DNA from: JBJMHZ01 sp045807125
GTDB taxonomy: Bacteria; Actinomycetota; Actinomycetes; JAWWOL01
DNA: 64,000 nucleotides
Direction of reading: 5' to 3'
NCBI GenBank assembly: GCA_045807125.1
Contig: JBJMHZ010000028.1
Span: 73,170 to 137,169 of the forward strand
Positions 16,327 to 25,586 of this stretch are shown here, one piece after another. Made by a program: the position numbers and the translations under genes. Positions within the stretch are counted from its first letter, which is position 1. The number at the start of each line of letters is the position of its first letter. The notes beneath the pieces were generated by a model. That model searched no databases, was not told the origin of the DNA, and saw only the letters and a program-made list of their open reading frames with translations.

Positions 16327-18174
16327 TCACGCCTCCTGGAAGAGCTGCTCGAGCTCGTCGGGCATCGTCGGCAGCGGGATCTCGTCGATCGCGATGTCGT
16401 CCCCGTGCAGCGGGTCGGCGTCGCCGTGCTGGCGGATGCGGACGTTGACCGCCCCCCAGTGCTCCTTGTCGGTGGCGGGGAAGTCGTCGCGGGTGTGCCC
16501 GCCGCGGCTCTCCTTTCGGGTCAGCGCGGCGCGGGTGACGCACTCGGCGACCGTGAGCAGGCTCGGCATGTCGGTGGCGAGGTTCCAGCCCGGGTTGAAG
16601 CAGGGATCGCCGCCGACCGTCATCTTCTGCGCGCGCTCCTTGAGCTCGCCGATCTTCTCCAGCGCCAGGAGCATCTCGGCCTCGGTGCGGATGATGCCGA
16701 CGTTGGCCTGCATCGTGTCCTGGAGCTCGGAGTGCAGCGCGTACGGGTTCTCGCCGCCGTCGCGGCCGAACGGCGCGACGACCTCGGCCACCCAGCGGGA
16801 CACGTCGGCGACGTCGACGTCGGGCGCGGAGACGAGCCCGGTGGCGTACGCGGCCGCAGCCTCGCCGGCCCGCTTGCCGAAGACCACGAGGTCGCCCAGC
16901 GAGTTGCCGCCCAGCCGGTTGGCACCGTGCATGCCGGCTGCCACCTCGCCGCAGGCGTACAGGCCGGGGACGGTCGCCGCGGCGGTGTCGGCTTCGACCC
17001 GGACGCCGCCCATGACGTAGTGGCAGGTGGGGCCGACCTCCATCGGCTCCTTGGTGATGTCCACGTCGGCCAGCTGCTTGAACTGGTGGTACATCGACGG
17101 CAGCCGGCGCCGGATGTAGTCGGCCGGGCGGCGGGAGGCGATGTCGAGGAACGCACCGCCGTGCGGCGAGCCACGGCCGGCCTTCACCTCGGAGTTGATG
17201 GCCCGCGCGACCTCGTCGCGCGGCAGCAGGTCGGGCGTGCGCCGGGCGTTGGACCGGTCGGTGTACCAGCGGTCGGCCTCCTCCTCGGTCTCCGCGGTCT
17301 CGGAGCGGAAGACGTCGGGCACGTAGTTGAACATGAACCGCTCGCCCTTGTCGTTGCGCAGCGTCCCGCCGTCGCCCCGCACCCCCTCGGTGACGAGGAT
17401 GCCGCGCACCGACGGCGGCCAGACCATCCCGGTCGGGTGGAACTGGACGAACTCCATGTCGATGAGGTCGGCGCCCGACCACAGGGCGAGCGAGTGCCCG
17501 TCGCCGCTGTACTCCCAGGAGTTCGAGGTGACCTTGAAGATCTTGCCGATGCCGCCGGTGGCGAGCACCACGGCCTTCGACCGCAGCACCACGAACCGGC
17601 CGCTGTCCCGGTAGTACGCGAGCACGCCGGCGACCGCCTCGCCGTCCTTCAGCAGCCGGACGACCTTGCACTCCATCAGGACGTCGATGCCGCGGTGGAT
17701 CGCGTGGTACTGCAGGGTGCGGATCATCTCCAGCCCGGTGCGGTCGCCCACGTGCGCGAGGCGGGCGAAGCGGTGACCACCGAAATCGCGCTGCAGGATG
17801 CGGCCGTCGGGGGTGCGGTCGAACAGCGCGCCCCACTCCTCGAGCTCGAGGACGCGAGCCGGCGCCTCCTGCGCGTGCAGTTGCGCCATCCGCCAGTTGT
17901 TGAGCATCTTGCCGCCGCGCATGGTGTCGCGGAAGTGCACCTGCCAGTTGTCGTCGGCGTAGACGTTGCCGAGCGCGGCCGCGATGCCGCCCTCGGCCAT
18001 GACGGTGTGGGCCTTGCCCAGCAGGGACTTGCACACCATGGCGGTGCGGGCGCCCATGGCGGACGCCTCGATCGCGGCGCGGATGCCGGCGCCACCGGCT
18101 CCGACCACCACGACGTCGTAGTCGCGGGTCTCGAGCCCGGCCAGGTCGGTCGCCGCCGAAGCGCTCTGCGTCAT
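16327..18174 (-). CDS. sdhA: Succinate dehydrogenase flavoprotein subunit
   Basis: A 615-residue FAD subunit oxidising succinate to fumarate. The dinucleotide fold is DVVVVGAGGAGIRAAIEA at the N-terminus, the covalent-FAD region is KAHTVMAEGGIAAALGN with its His, and the active site includes VQFHPTGM, ARGS-like GRGSPHGGAFLD and ANRLGGNSLGD. ATG at 18174 shares its A with the sdhC stop (TGATG), so the two are coupled. It forms the catalytic head with SdhB on the cytosolic face of the membrane. Confidence 0.95.
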   Translation of the reverse strand: MTQSASAATDLAGLETRDYDVVVVGAGGAGIRAAIEASAMGARTAMVCKSLLGKAHTVMAEGGIAAALGNVYADDNWQVHFRDTMRGGKMLNNWRMAQLHAQEAPARVLELEEWGALFDRTPDGRILQRDFGGHRFARLAHVGDRTGLEMIRTLQYHAIHRGIDVLMECKVVRLLKDGEAVAGVLAYYRDSGRFVVLRSKAVVLATGGIGKIFKVTSNSWEYSGDGHSLALWSGADLIDMEFVQFHPTGMVWPPSVRGILVTEGVRGDGGTLRNDKGERFMFNYVPDVFRSETAETEEEADRWYTDRSNARRTPDLLPRDEVARAINSEVKAGRGSPHGGAFLDIASRRPADYIRRRLPSMYHQFKQLADVDITKEPMEVGPTCHYVMGGVRVEADTAAATVPGLYACGEVAAGMHGANRLGGNSLGDLVVFGKRAGEAAAAYATGLVSAPDVDVADVSRWVAEVVAPFGRDGGENPYALHSELQDTMQANVGIIRTEAEMLLALEKIGELKERAQKMTVGGDPCFNPGWNLATDMPSLLTVAECVTRAALTRKESRGGHTRDDFPATDKEHWGAVNVRIRQHGDADPLHGDDIAIDEIPLPTMPDELEQLFQEA

Positions 18175-18983
18175 CAGAAGAACCTCGGGTCGTTGAAGGC
18201 GCCGACCGCCACCAGCCGGATATAGAGGTCGGCCAGGCCGACGAACACCAGGCTGGCCCAGGCGAACGAGCCGTGCCTGGCGTTGAGCTTGCTGGCGACG
18301 GTCCAGAGCCGGTAGCGGAACGGGTGCTTGGAGAAGTGCTTGAGCCGGCCGCCCACGATGTGCCGGCAGGAGTGGCAGGAGAACGTGTAGAGCGCCAGCA
18401 GGATCACGTTGACCACGAGGACCAGCGTGCCGAGGCTCATGCCGACGCTGCCGCCGAAGTTGAACGCGCGCACGGCGTCGAAGGTCAGCATCCCGATGAA
18501 GAAGACTGCGGCGTACCACCAAAGCCGGTGCGTGTTCTGCACGACGAGGAGCTTGCGCTCGCCGTTGTAGCGGCTCATCGGCTCTGCCACGGCGCAGGCT
18601 GGCGGCGAGAGGAAGAACGAGCGGTAGTAGGCCTTGCGGTAGTAGTAGCAGGTGGCCCGGAACGACAGCGGGAACGTCATCCAGAAGATCCGTGACAGCC
18701 AGAACACGTCGCCGAAGAACCTGCCGAACACGCCCTCGCCGCCGCACGCGTCGGCGGTGCACGGGGAGTAGAGCGGGGAGATCAGGTGCCGGCCGCCCTC
18801 GGTCACCTTGAAGTTGTCGCCGATGAGGATCGCGTACGTGGAGTAGACGACGAACCCGCCGAGCACCACCACGTAGATCAGCGGCTGGACCCACCAGCGG
18901 TCGGTGCGCAGGTGCGGCTGCGGCGGGCCGCCGCGGGTGTTGGTGCCACCGAACCGCCTGCGGGCCACGGTGCTGGACGCCAT
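18174..18983 (-). CDS. sdhC: Succinate dehydrogenase membrane anchor (single-chain cytochrome b type)
   Basis: A 269-residue anchor with about five helices, including PLIYVVVLGGFVVYSTYAIL, WWYAAVFFIGMLTF and LVLVVNVILLALYTF. Histidines within or near helices (NTHRLWW, SCHSCRH) are candidate haem ligands. One protein replaces separate SdhC and SdhD, as in the actinobacterial Sdh1 complex, whose anchor is about 273 residues. ATG at 18983 has GAGGGGAG upstream; the open frame extends further without similarity. It is the first gene of sdhCAB and is divergent from the carboxypeptidase gene. Confidence 0.9.
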   Translation of the reverse strand: MASSTVARRRFGGTNTRGGPPQPHLRTDRWWVQPLIYVVVLGGFVVYSTYAILIGDNFKVTEGGRHLISPLYSPCTADACGGEGVFGRFFGDVFWLSRIFWMTFPLSFRATCYYYRKAYYRSFFLSPPACAVAEPMSRYNGERKLLVVQNTHRLWWYAAVFFIGMLTFDAVRAFNFGGSVGMSLGTLVLVVNVILLALYTFSCHSCRHIVGGRLKHFSKHPFRYRLWTVASKLNARHGSFAWASLVFVGLADLYIRLVAVGAFNDPRFF

Positions 18984-19191
18984 GCCGCTCCCCTCGCTCG
19001 TCCCTCGCTGGGCGGCCCCGCCCCCGATCCGTCGCGCGGCAGGTCGCTGACCACGCAGAACGGGGAGAGAGGCAGCAGACAGACTACGCCCGGGCCCGGG
19101 CGGACCGGCGCACCGGGCCATTGCACGCGGCGACAGCGGATCGGTCGACAATGACGGGCGTGGCCCCTCTCGGCAGGTAGCCTGACCGATC

Positions 19192-20367
19192 ATGCGCTCC
19201 CTCAGCCGGCTCGCCGTCGCTCCGGCCCTAGCGGCGGCGCTCGTCGTGGCCCCGGCAACGCCCGTCCTGGCCGCCCCGGCCGACCCGGGCATCGCCGCGG
19301 CGCCGGTCGTCGGCGGCCCCGGGCTTGCCGCGAAGGGGCTCGTGGTCGACCAGCTCCCCGGTGCGCCGCCGCTGCCCAAGCACCTGTCCGCCTCCGGGTG
19401 GATGGTCGCCGACCTCGGCACCGGCGAGGTGCTGGCGGCCCGCGACCCGCACGGGCGCTACATGCCGGCCAGCACGCTGAAGATCCTGACCGCCGTCACG
19501 CTGCTGCCCCGCCTCGACCCGGCCACGGTGGTGCGCACGTCCTACGAGGACGCCGCCGTCGACGGCACCAAGGTCGGCATGGTGCCCGGCTTCGGCTACA
19601 CCGTCCGCGACCTGTTCACCGCGATGCTGGTGATGTCGGCCAACGATGCGGCCCGTGGCCTGGCCGAGGCGTACGGCGGCGTGCCACGGACGGTGCGGGC
19701 GATGAACGCGGAGGCGCGCTACCTGCACGCCACCGACACGGTGGCCCGCACGCCCCACGGGCTCGACGCCCCCGGTCAGGCGACCAGCGCGTACGACCTC
19801 GCCCTGCTGGCCAAGGCCGGCCTCGCGATGCCGGCCTTCCGGCACTACGTCGGCATCGTGTCGGCGACGTTCCCGGCGCCGCGCCACCGGCACTACCAGG
19901 TCTACACGCACGACCGGTTGCTGGTGAACTACCGCGGCGCGATCGGGGTCAAGGACGGCTACACGGTGGCGGCGCGGGCCAGCTTCGTCGGCGCGGCCAC
20001 CCGGCACGGTCATACGCTCGTCGTGACGCTGCTGCACGCCGACCCCTACTGCTGGCACGAGGCGGCCGCGCTGCTCGACTGGGGCTTCGCCGCGCTCGGC
20101 CAGGTGCGACCGGTCGGCACCCTCGTCGCGGCCGGCGACGCGACCGTGCCGGTCGTGGTCGCCGCCCCCGCGCCGAAGGCGGGGACGACCGGCCGCACCG
20201 TCGCCGCGGCGGCGACCCGGCCGGCCGGCAGCGGCCCGTCCGGCTGGCTCACCGCGCCGATGGGCGCCGCCGTCGGGGCCGGGCTCATCGTCGTCCTCCT
20301 GGCCCAGAGCCACCTGCGCCGCCGCCGGCGGTACGGTCGAAGCCGCCTCAAGCTGCCGCCGATCTAA
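19192..20367 (+). CDS. D-alanyl-D-alanine carboxypeptidase (penicillin-binding protein, S11)
   Basis: A 391-residue secreted serine peptidase trimming the pentapeptide of peptidoglycan. The Sec signal peptide spans residues 1-28 (ending VLAAPA). The active-site triad of motifs is present: STLK (SxxK, nucleophile Ser), SAN (SxN) and KDG in place of KTG (GVKDGYT), a substitution common in this subgroup. A C-terminal helix (GAAVGAGLIVVLLAQSH) followed by an Arg-rich tail anchors it in the membrane. The stop overlaps the convergent RNA-ligase gene by 4 bp. Confidence 0.92.
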   Translation: MRSLSRLAVAPALAAALVVAPATPVLAAPADPGIAAAPVVGGPGLAAKGLVVDQLPGAPPLPKHLSASGWMVADLGTGEVLAARDPHGRYMPASTLKILTAVTLLPRLDPATVVRTSYEDAAVDGTKVGMVPGFGYTVRDLFTAMLVMSANDAARGLAEAYGGVPRTVRAMNAEARYLHATDTVARTPHGLDAPGQATSAYDLALLAKAGLAMPAFRHYVGIVSATFPAPRHRHYQVYTHDRLLVNYRGAIGVKDGYTVAARASFVGAATRHGHTLVVTLLHADPYCWHEAAALLDWGFAALGQVRPVGTLVAAGDATVPVVVAAPAPKAGTTGRTVAAAATRPAGSGPSGWLTAPMGAAVGAGLIVVLLAQSHLRRRRRYGRSRLKLPPI

Positions 20368-20945
20368 GAGCGCTCGCGGCCGCTTCGCCCGAGGGGGAAG
20401 TCGCGCAACGGCCGCCACACCTCGTCATCGCCCTGCTCGAACAATGAGAAGGCATCGACCCGGAAGCGCGCCTCGAAGGCGGTCAGCGTCTCGAAGGCGT
20501 GATCGAGCACGTCGTCGGGGAGGTCGTGCCCGACCGTGACGTGGGGGTGGTAGTTGAACCGGGTCTGGCGGGCCAGCGGTCCGCTGCGCACCGCGCGCTC
20601 CAGCCGCTCGCAGTCGCTGATGCCCTCCACCAGCGGCACGAAGACCACCGGCGAGACGGGGCGGAAGGTGCCCGAGCCGCGCAGGTGGATGTCGAACCCG
20701 CGGTGCTCCTCGGCCAGGCCGCAGAGGTGGTCGATGACGGCCGGCAGGGATCGGCGCGGGAGCCGGGTGGGCGGCAGCAGCGTCACGTGCGGCGGGATGG
20801 CCCCCGCGTTGGGGTCGCCGAGCCGCTTGCGCCAATCGGCCAGCTCCGCGCCGTGCGGGTCGGGAATGCCGATGGCGACGCCGTACGTGCCGTACCCGCC
20901 CTGGCTGGCCTGCCTGGCCCGCTCCACCTGCCTGCCCTGCTCCAC
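20364..20945 (-). CDS. 2'-5' RNA ligase / cyclic phosphodiesterase family (2H) protein
   Basis: A 193-residue protein of the 2H phosphoesterase superfamily. Both HxT motifs are present, PPHVTLLPP and YHPHVTVGH, spaced as expected for the two-fold active site. It follows trpS by 3 bp on the same strand. The GTG at 20945 is taken as the start because it sits just after trpS, but about 17 residues before the fold are unremarkable, so a later start is possible. Physiological substrate unknown. Confidence 0.82.
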   Translation of the reverse strand: MEQGRQVERARQASQGGYGTYGVAIGIPDPHGAELADWRKRLGDPNAGAIPPHVTLLPPTRLPRRSLPAVIDHLCGLAEEHRGFDIHLRGSGTFRPVSPVVFVPLVEGISDCERLERAVRSGPLARQTRFNYHPHVTVGHDLPDDVLDHAFETLTAFEARFRVDAFSLFEQGDDEVWRPLRDFPLGRSGRERS

Positions 20946-20948
20946 CGG

Positions 20949-21965
20949 CTACGCCTTCGCCGGCAGGAGCCCGACCCGGTCGCGGACGAGCGCCATCGTC
21001 GCCATGGCCACCGAGCGGGCCCGGTCGGCGCCCTCGGCGAGGACGGCGTCGAGGGTCTCGGCGTCGTCCAGGTAGGCCTGCGTGCGCTCCTGCACCGGCC
21101 GGGCGAATTCGACGACGAGCTCGGCGAGGTCGCCCTTGAGGTCGCCGTACCCCTTGCCCGCATACGCCTCCTCGAGCTCGGCGATCGACCGGGCGGTGAG
21201 CGCCGAGTAGATCTCGAGCAGGTTGGCGATGCCGGGCTTCGCCGCCTCGTCGTAGCGCACCTCGCGCTCGCTGTCGGTGACCGCCGAGCGCACCTTCTTG
21301 CGCAGGGTGGACAGGCTCTCCAGCAGGTAGAGCGTGCCCTGCGGCGGCAGCGACTTGCTCATCTTGGCCGACGGGTCCTGCAGGTCGGCGACCCTGGCCG
21401 TCTCGCGGACGATGTGCGGCTCCGGCACCACGAAGGTCTCGCCGAACCGGGCGTTGAACCGCTGCGCGAGGTCGCGGGTCAGCTCGAGGTGCTGCCGCTG
21501 GTCCTCGCCGACCGGCACCTTGTCGGCCTGGTAGAGCACGATGTCGGCGGCCTGGAGGATCGGGTAGGTGAACAGGCCAACGCTCACCGACTGCGACCGG
21601 CTCGCCTTGTCCTTGAACTGCGTCATCCGGCTCGCCTCGCCGTAGCCGGTGAGGCAGTTGAAGATCCACGCCAGCTCGGCGTGCTCGGGCACGTGGCTCT
21701 GGACGAAGACGGTGGCCCGCCCCGGGTCGACGCCGACGGCCAGCAGCTGGGCCGCGGCGAGCCGGGTGCGCTGGCGCAGGTCCGCGGGCTCCGGGAACCC
21801 GGCGGTCAGCGCGTGCAGGTCAACGACGCAGTAGAAGGCGTCGAGATCGTCCTGCAGCGCTACCCAGTGACGGAGGGCGCCGAGGTAGTTGCCGAGGTGG
21901 AACGACGACGCCGTGGGCTGGATCCCCGACAGCGCCCGCGGGCGGGCAGTGGACGTCTCCGGCAT
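20949..21965 (-). CDS. trpS: Tryptophanyl-tRNA synthetase
   Basis: A 338-residue class Ic synthetase, normal length. ALSGIQPTASSFHLGNYLG contains the HIGH-like motif (HLGN), and KMSKSLP is the KMSKS motif. LQAADIVLYQADKVPVGEDQ forms the tryptophan and ATP pocket. ATG at 21965 (MPETSTARP) is the start matching family alignments; the frame extends 22 codons upstream without similarity. It lies between the CNNM protein and the RNA-ligase-like gene, all on the minus strand. Confidence 0.95.
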   Translation of the reverse strand: MPETSTARPRALSGIQPTASSFHLGNYLGALRHWVALQDDLDAFYCVVDLHALTAGFPEPADLRQRTRLAAAQLLAVGVDPGRATVFVQSHVPEHAELAWIFNCLTGYGEASRMTQFKDKASRSQSVSVGLFTYPILQAADIVLYQADKVPVGEDQRQHLELTRDLAQRFNARFGETFVVPEPHIVRETARVADLQDPSAKMSKSLPPQGTLYLLESLSTLRKKVRSAVTDSEREVRYDEAAKPGIANLLEIYSALTARSIAELEEAYAGKGYGDLKGDLAELVVEFARPVQERTQAYLDDAETLDAVLAEGADRARSVAMATMALVRDRVGLLPAKA

Positions 21966-21978
21966 GAGCGCAATTCTG

Positions 21979-23310
21979 TCATCCGCGCCGTGCCGGCTCC
22001 GACGGCACGTCGGCCCCGGCGAGCTGCTCATCGCCGTCCGGCACGGTCAGCGGGGTCACCCGCACCCGGGCGACCCGGCGCCCGTCCAGCGAGGCGACCG
22101 TCAGCCGCACCTGCTCGACCTCGACCGACTCGCCCACCTCGGGCAGGTGGCCGAGGGCGGCCATGACGAAGCCGGCGGCCGTCTCGTACGGACCGTCCGG
22201 CAGCCGCAGCCCGGTCTCCTCCTCGAACTCGTCGAGGTTGAGCAGGCCGTCGATCTCCACCTCGCCGGTGAGCAGCCGGCGCGACTGCGGCGCGGCGACG
22301 TCGTACTCGTCCCTGATGTCGCCGATGACCTCCTCGATGAGGTCCTCCAGGGTGACGATGCCGGCGGTGCCGCCGTACTCGTCGGCGACGATGGCGAGGT
22401 GGTGGCCCTCGCGGCGCATCTCCGAGAGCGCGGAGAGCACCTTCTTGGTCGACGGCAGCATCTTCACCTGGCGGAGGACCTCGGCGACCAGCGCGCCGGG
22501 ATCGCGCCGGGCCCCGAACAGGTCGCGAACGTGGACGAAGCCGACCACGTCGTCGTGCGAGCCGCGGAAGACCGGGTAGCGGGAGTGCGGGGCGGTGGCC
22601 GCCACCGCGGCCGCCTTGGCGATCGTCTCGTTGGCGTCGAGGAACTCGACCTCGGTGCGCGGGATCATCACCTCGCGCACCTGGCGCTCCCCCGCCGCGA
22701 AGACCTCGTCGATCAGCCGGCGCTCGTCGCTCGACAGCGACTCGTGCGCGGCCACGAGGTCGCGCAGCTCCTCCTCGGTGATCGCCTCGCGGTTGACGTT
22801 GGGGTCGCCGCCGAGGGCGCGGACCACGAGGTCGGTCGACCTCGACAGGAACCAGATGACCGGGCGCATCAGCCGGGCGAACCGGTCGAGCAGCGGTGCG
22901 ATGCCCTGCGCCATCCCCTCGGCGCGCTGCAGCGCCAGCCGCTTGGGGGCCAGCTCGCCCACGACGAGGGTGACGTAGCTGATGACCAGCGTGACGCCGA
23001 TGAAGCCGAGCACGTGGGCCCAGGTGCGGGACAGGCCCAGGCCGCGCAGGCCGCCCGCGGCCGACTCGGTGAGCGTCACGGCGCCGAACGCCGACGAGAG
23101 CAGGGCCGTGGTCGTGACGCCGATCTGGACCGCCGAGAGGAACCGGTTGGGGTCGCCCACGAGCTGCTTGACCCGCATGCCGCGACGGCTGCGCTCGGCG
23201 AGCCCGTTGACCTGGCTCTCGCGCAGCGAGACCAGCGCCATCTCGGCCGCCACGAACAGCGCCTCGATGAGGATGAGGACGGCGACGATGACGATGTTGA
23301 GCCAGATCAT
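21979..23310 (-). CDS. CNNM/HlyC-CorC family transporter-like protein (DUF21-CBS-CorC)
   Basis: A 443-residue membrane protein. Residues about 1-180 are the DUF21 membrane domain, starting with a strong helix (LNIVIVAVLILIEALFVAAE). Two CBS repeats follow (about 205-335; VMIPRTEVEFL and HHLAIVADEYGGTAGIVTLE). The C-terminal CorC/HlyC domain is about 350-430. The family is linked to Mg2+/Co2+ handling, and the bacterial ones are often misnamed hemolysins. It is 13 bp upstream of trpS and co-directional. Confidence 0.9.
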   Translation of the reverse strand: MIWLNIVIVAVLILIEALFVAAEMALVSLRESQVNGLAERSRRGMRVKQLVGDPNRFLSAVQIGVTTTALLSSAFGAVTLTESAAGGLRGLGLSRTWAHVLGFIGVTLVISYVTLVVGELAPKRLALQRAEGMAQGIAPLLDRFARLMRPVIWFLSRSTDLVVRALGGDPNVNREAITEEELRDLVAAHESLSSDERRLIDEVFAAGERQVREVMIPRTEVEFLDANETIAKAAAVAATAPHSRYPVFRGSHDDVVGFVHVRDLFGARRDPGALVAEVLRQVKMLPSTKKVLSALSEMRREGHHLAIVADEYGGTAGIVTLEDLIEEVIGDIRDEYDVAAPQSRRLLTGEVEIDGLLNLDEFEEETGLRLPDGPYETAAGFVMAALGHLPEVGESVEVEQVRLTVASLDGRRVARVRVTPLTVPDGDEQLAGADVPSEPARRG

Positions 23311-23447
23311 GACGGCTCGCCCCGTCCAGCGATCAGCGGCAGCCCCGGCGAGGGGCGACTACTGCAGCTGTCGTCCATGGCCACGAGTGTAGGCAGCGCC
23401 GGTGACCACGAAACGGACCGACGCCCCGCTGATCGCGCGCACGGCGG

Positions 23448-24404
23448 TCAGAGGTTGGCGACGTCGGCCTGCTTGGCCCGCACCGCCTCGGCGGCCTGCG
23501 TGAGCGCCGCCACCTCCTCGTCGGTGAGCGGCAGCTCGACGACCTCCTTGATCCCGCCGGCGCCGAGCCGGGCCGGCACCCCGAGGTAGACGCCGGAGAT
23601 GCCGTACTGGCCGTCGACCCACGCGCACACCGGCATGACCTCGTCCGAGTCCTCGTGCACGGCCTTGACCATGCGCGCCGCCGCCGCCGACGGCGCGTAG
23701 TAGGCCGACCCGGTCCTCAGCAGGGCGACGATCTCGGCGCCGCCCTCGCGGGTCTGCCGCACCAGATCCTCGATCTCGCCGGCGTCGAGCAGGTCGGTCA
23801 GCGGCTTGCCGTCGACCTTCACCATGCTCGGCACCGGCACCATCGTGTCGCCGTGGCTGCCGAGGGTCATCGCCTCGACGCTGCGGGTCTCGACGCCGAG
23901 GCGGTCGGCGACCTTCTGCTTGAGCCGCGCGGTGTCGAGCATGCCGGCCTGGCCGATCACCCGGCCCTTGGGGAAGCCGGACACGTTGGCGGCGAGGGCG
24001 GTCATCTCGTCGAGCGGATTGGAGACCACGACGAGAACGGCACCTGGCGAGTGCTTGGCGACGCTCTCGGTCACCTGCCGGACGATCTTGGCGTTGGTCT
24101 CGATGAGGTCCATCCGGCTCATGCCCGGCTTGCGCGGCAGGCCGGCCGTGATGACCACCACGTCGGAGCCCTCGGTGCGGTCGTAACCCTCGCCGCCCTG
24201 GCCGGTGGTGACCCCCACGACCCGCGTCTCGAAGCCCTCGATCGGCCGGCTCTGGCTGATGTCGAGGGCGATGCCCTCGGGCTTGCCCTCGACGATGTCG
24301 GTGAGGACGACCTCGTCGAAGACGTCGTGCTCGGCCAGCCGTTGCGCGGTGGTCGAGCCGTAGAACCCGGCACCGACGACGGTCACCTTGCCCTTGCGCG
24401 CCAT
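23448..24404 (-). CDS. mdh: Malate dehydrogenase (LDH-like type)
   Basis: A 318-residue NAD-dependent enzyme interconverting malate and oxaloacetate. NAD fold VTVVGAGFYGSTTA with Asp closing strand 2 (LTDI); GLPRKPGMSRMDL contains the substrate Arg pair that distinguishes malate from lactate dehydrogenase; VSNPLDEMT and TLGSHGDTMVP carry the catalytic Asp/His environment. It follows icd by 16 bp on the same strand, so two TCA enzymes form a pair. Confidence 0.95.
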   Translation of the reverse strand: MARKGKVTVVGAGFYGSTTAQRLAEHDVFDEVVLTDIVEGKPEGIALDISQSRPIEGFETRVVGVTTGQGGEGYDRTEGSDVVVITAGLPRKPGMSRMDLIETNAKIVRQVTESVAKHSPGAVLVVVSNPLDEMTALAANVSGFPKGRVIGQAGMLDTARLKQKVADRLGVETRSVEAMTLGSHGDTMVPVPSMVKVDGKPLTDLLDAGEIEDLVRQTREGGAEIVALLRTGSAYYAPSAAAARMVKAVHEDSDEVMPVCAWVDGQYGISGVYLGVPARLGAGGIKEVVELPLTDEEVAALTQAAEAVRAKQADVANL

Positions 24405-24420
24405 GCGATGTGCCAGCCTC

Positions 24421-25524
24421 TCAGCTCTGGAGGACGTCGATGATGGCGTCGGCGTACTCGCTGGTGCCGACCGCCGTCGGGTCGTTGCGGTCGGGCTTCA
24501 GGTCGTACGTGACGCTCGTGCCCTCGGCGACGACCTTGCTGACCGCGTCCTCGAGCCTGCGCGCGGCGTCGGCCTCGCCGAGGTAGTCGAGCATGAGCTT
24601 GCCGGAGAGGATCATCGCCGTCGGGTTGACCTTGTTCTGGCCCTTGTACTTGGGGGCGCTGCCGTGCGTGGCCTCGAAGACGGCCGCGTCGGTGCCGATG
24701 TTGGCGCCCGGCGCCACCCCGAGACCGCCCACCATGCCGGCGGTGAGGTCGGACAGGATGTCGCCGTACAGGTTGGGCAGCACCAGCACGTCCCACTCCG
24801 CCGGGCGCTGGACGAGGCCCATGCAGGTCGCGTCGACGAGGTTCTCCCACGGCTCGATGTCGGGGAAGTCCTTCGCGACCTCGCGGAAGACCGACAGGAA
24901 CAGGCCGTCGGTGAACTTCATGATGTTGGACTTGGTGATGCAGTGCACCCGCTTGCGGCCGTTGTCCCTTGCGTACTGGAACGCGTAGCGGATGATGCGC
25001 TCCGACCCGAACTCGCTGATCGGCTTGATCGAGATGCCCGAGTGGGGGCGGATCTGCTTCTTCTGCAGGCCGTTGAGGAACTCGATGACCTTGTCGGCCT
25101 CGTCGGTGTCGTGCGCGTACTCGATGCCGGCGTAGAGGTCCTCGGTGTTCTCGCGGACGATGACGACGTCGACCTTGTCGAAGTACGAGCGCATGCCCTG
25201 GTAGGTCTTGCACGGCCGCAGGCAGGCGAAGAGCTCGAGCTCGGCCCGCAGCGCCACGTTGACCGAGCGGAAGCCGGTGCCGATGGGCGTGGTGATCGGG
25301 CCCTTGATCGCGACCTTGTTGCGGCGGATCGACTCGAGCGTCTGCGGGGGCAGCGGGGTGCCGGCCTCCTCCATGACGTCGACGCCGGCCTGCTGCACGT
25401 CCCAGTCGAACGCCGCGTCGGCGGTCGCGGCGGCCGCCTCGAGCACCCGGCGGGTCGCCTCGGTGAGCTCTGGGCCGGTGCCGTCGCCGGGGATGAGCGT
25501 GACGCGGTGGGTTCTGCTGGCCAT
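24421..25524 (-). CDS. icd: Isocitrate dehydrogenase (dimeric beta-decarboxylating type)
   Basis: A 367-residue member of the isocitrate/isopropylmalate dehydrogenase family. RSVNVALRAEL matches the isocitrate-binding SxNVALR motif (Ser113 region of E. coli ICDH), which argues against isopropylmalate dehydrogenase. NLYGDILSDL carries the metal-binding Asp residues. At the cofactor site HGSAPKYKGQNKV has Lys, Tyr and Val at positions equivalent to E. coli 344, 345 and 351, as in NADP enzymes, although Arg395 is not kept. Length and overall look resemble NAD-type enzymes, so cofactor use is uncertain. Start ATG 25524. Confidence 0.9.
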   Translation of the reverse strand: MASRTHRVTLIPGDGTGPELTEATRRVLEAAAATADAAFDWDVQQAGVDVMEEAGTPLPPQTLESIRRNKVAIKGPITTPIGTGFRSVNVALRAELELFACLRPCKTYQGMRSYFDKVDVVIVRENTEDLYAGIEYAHDTDEADKVIEFLNGLQKKQIRPHSGISIKPISEFGSERIIRYAFQYARDNGRKRVHCITKSNIMKFTDGLFLSVFREVAKDFPDIEPWENLVDATCMGLVQRPAEWDVLVLPNLYGDILSDLTAGMVGGLGVAPGANIGTDAAVFEATHGSAPKYKGQNKVNPTAMILSGKLMLDYLGEADAARRLEDAVSKVVAEGTSVTYDLKPDRNDPTAVGTSEYADAIIDVLQS

Positions 25525-25586
25525 CGGGCCGCTCCTTCTGCGGACGTTCTCGGGTCGGTCCGAGGTTATCGGACGGCTCTCGAAGG

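Noticed and set aside
21979..23310. Hemolysin
   Set aside because: DUF21-CBS-CorC proteins are usually labelled hemolysins by historical error; the domains point to a CNNM-type ion-transport role.
24421..25524. 3-isopropylmalate dehydrogenase (leuB)
   Set aside because: The SxNVALR isocitrate-binding motif and pairing with mdh favour isocitrate dehydrogenase.
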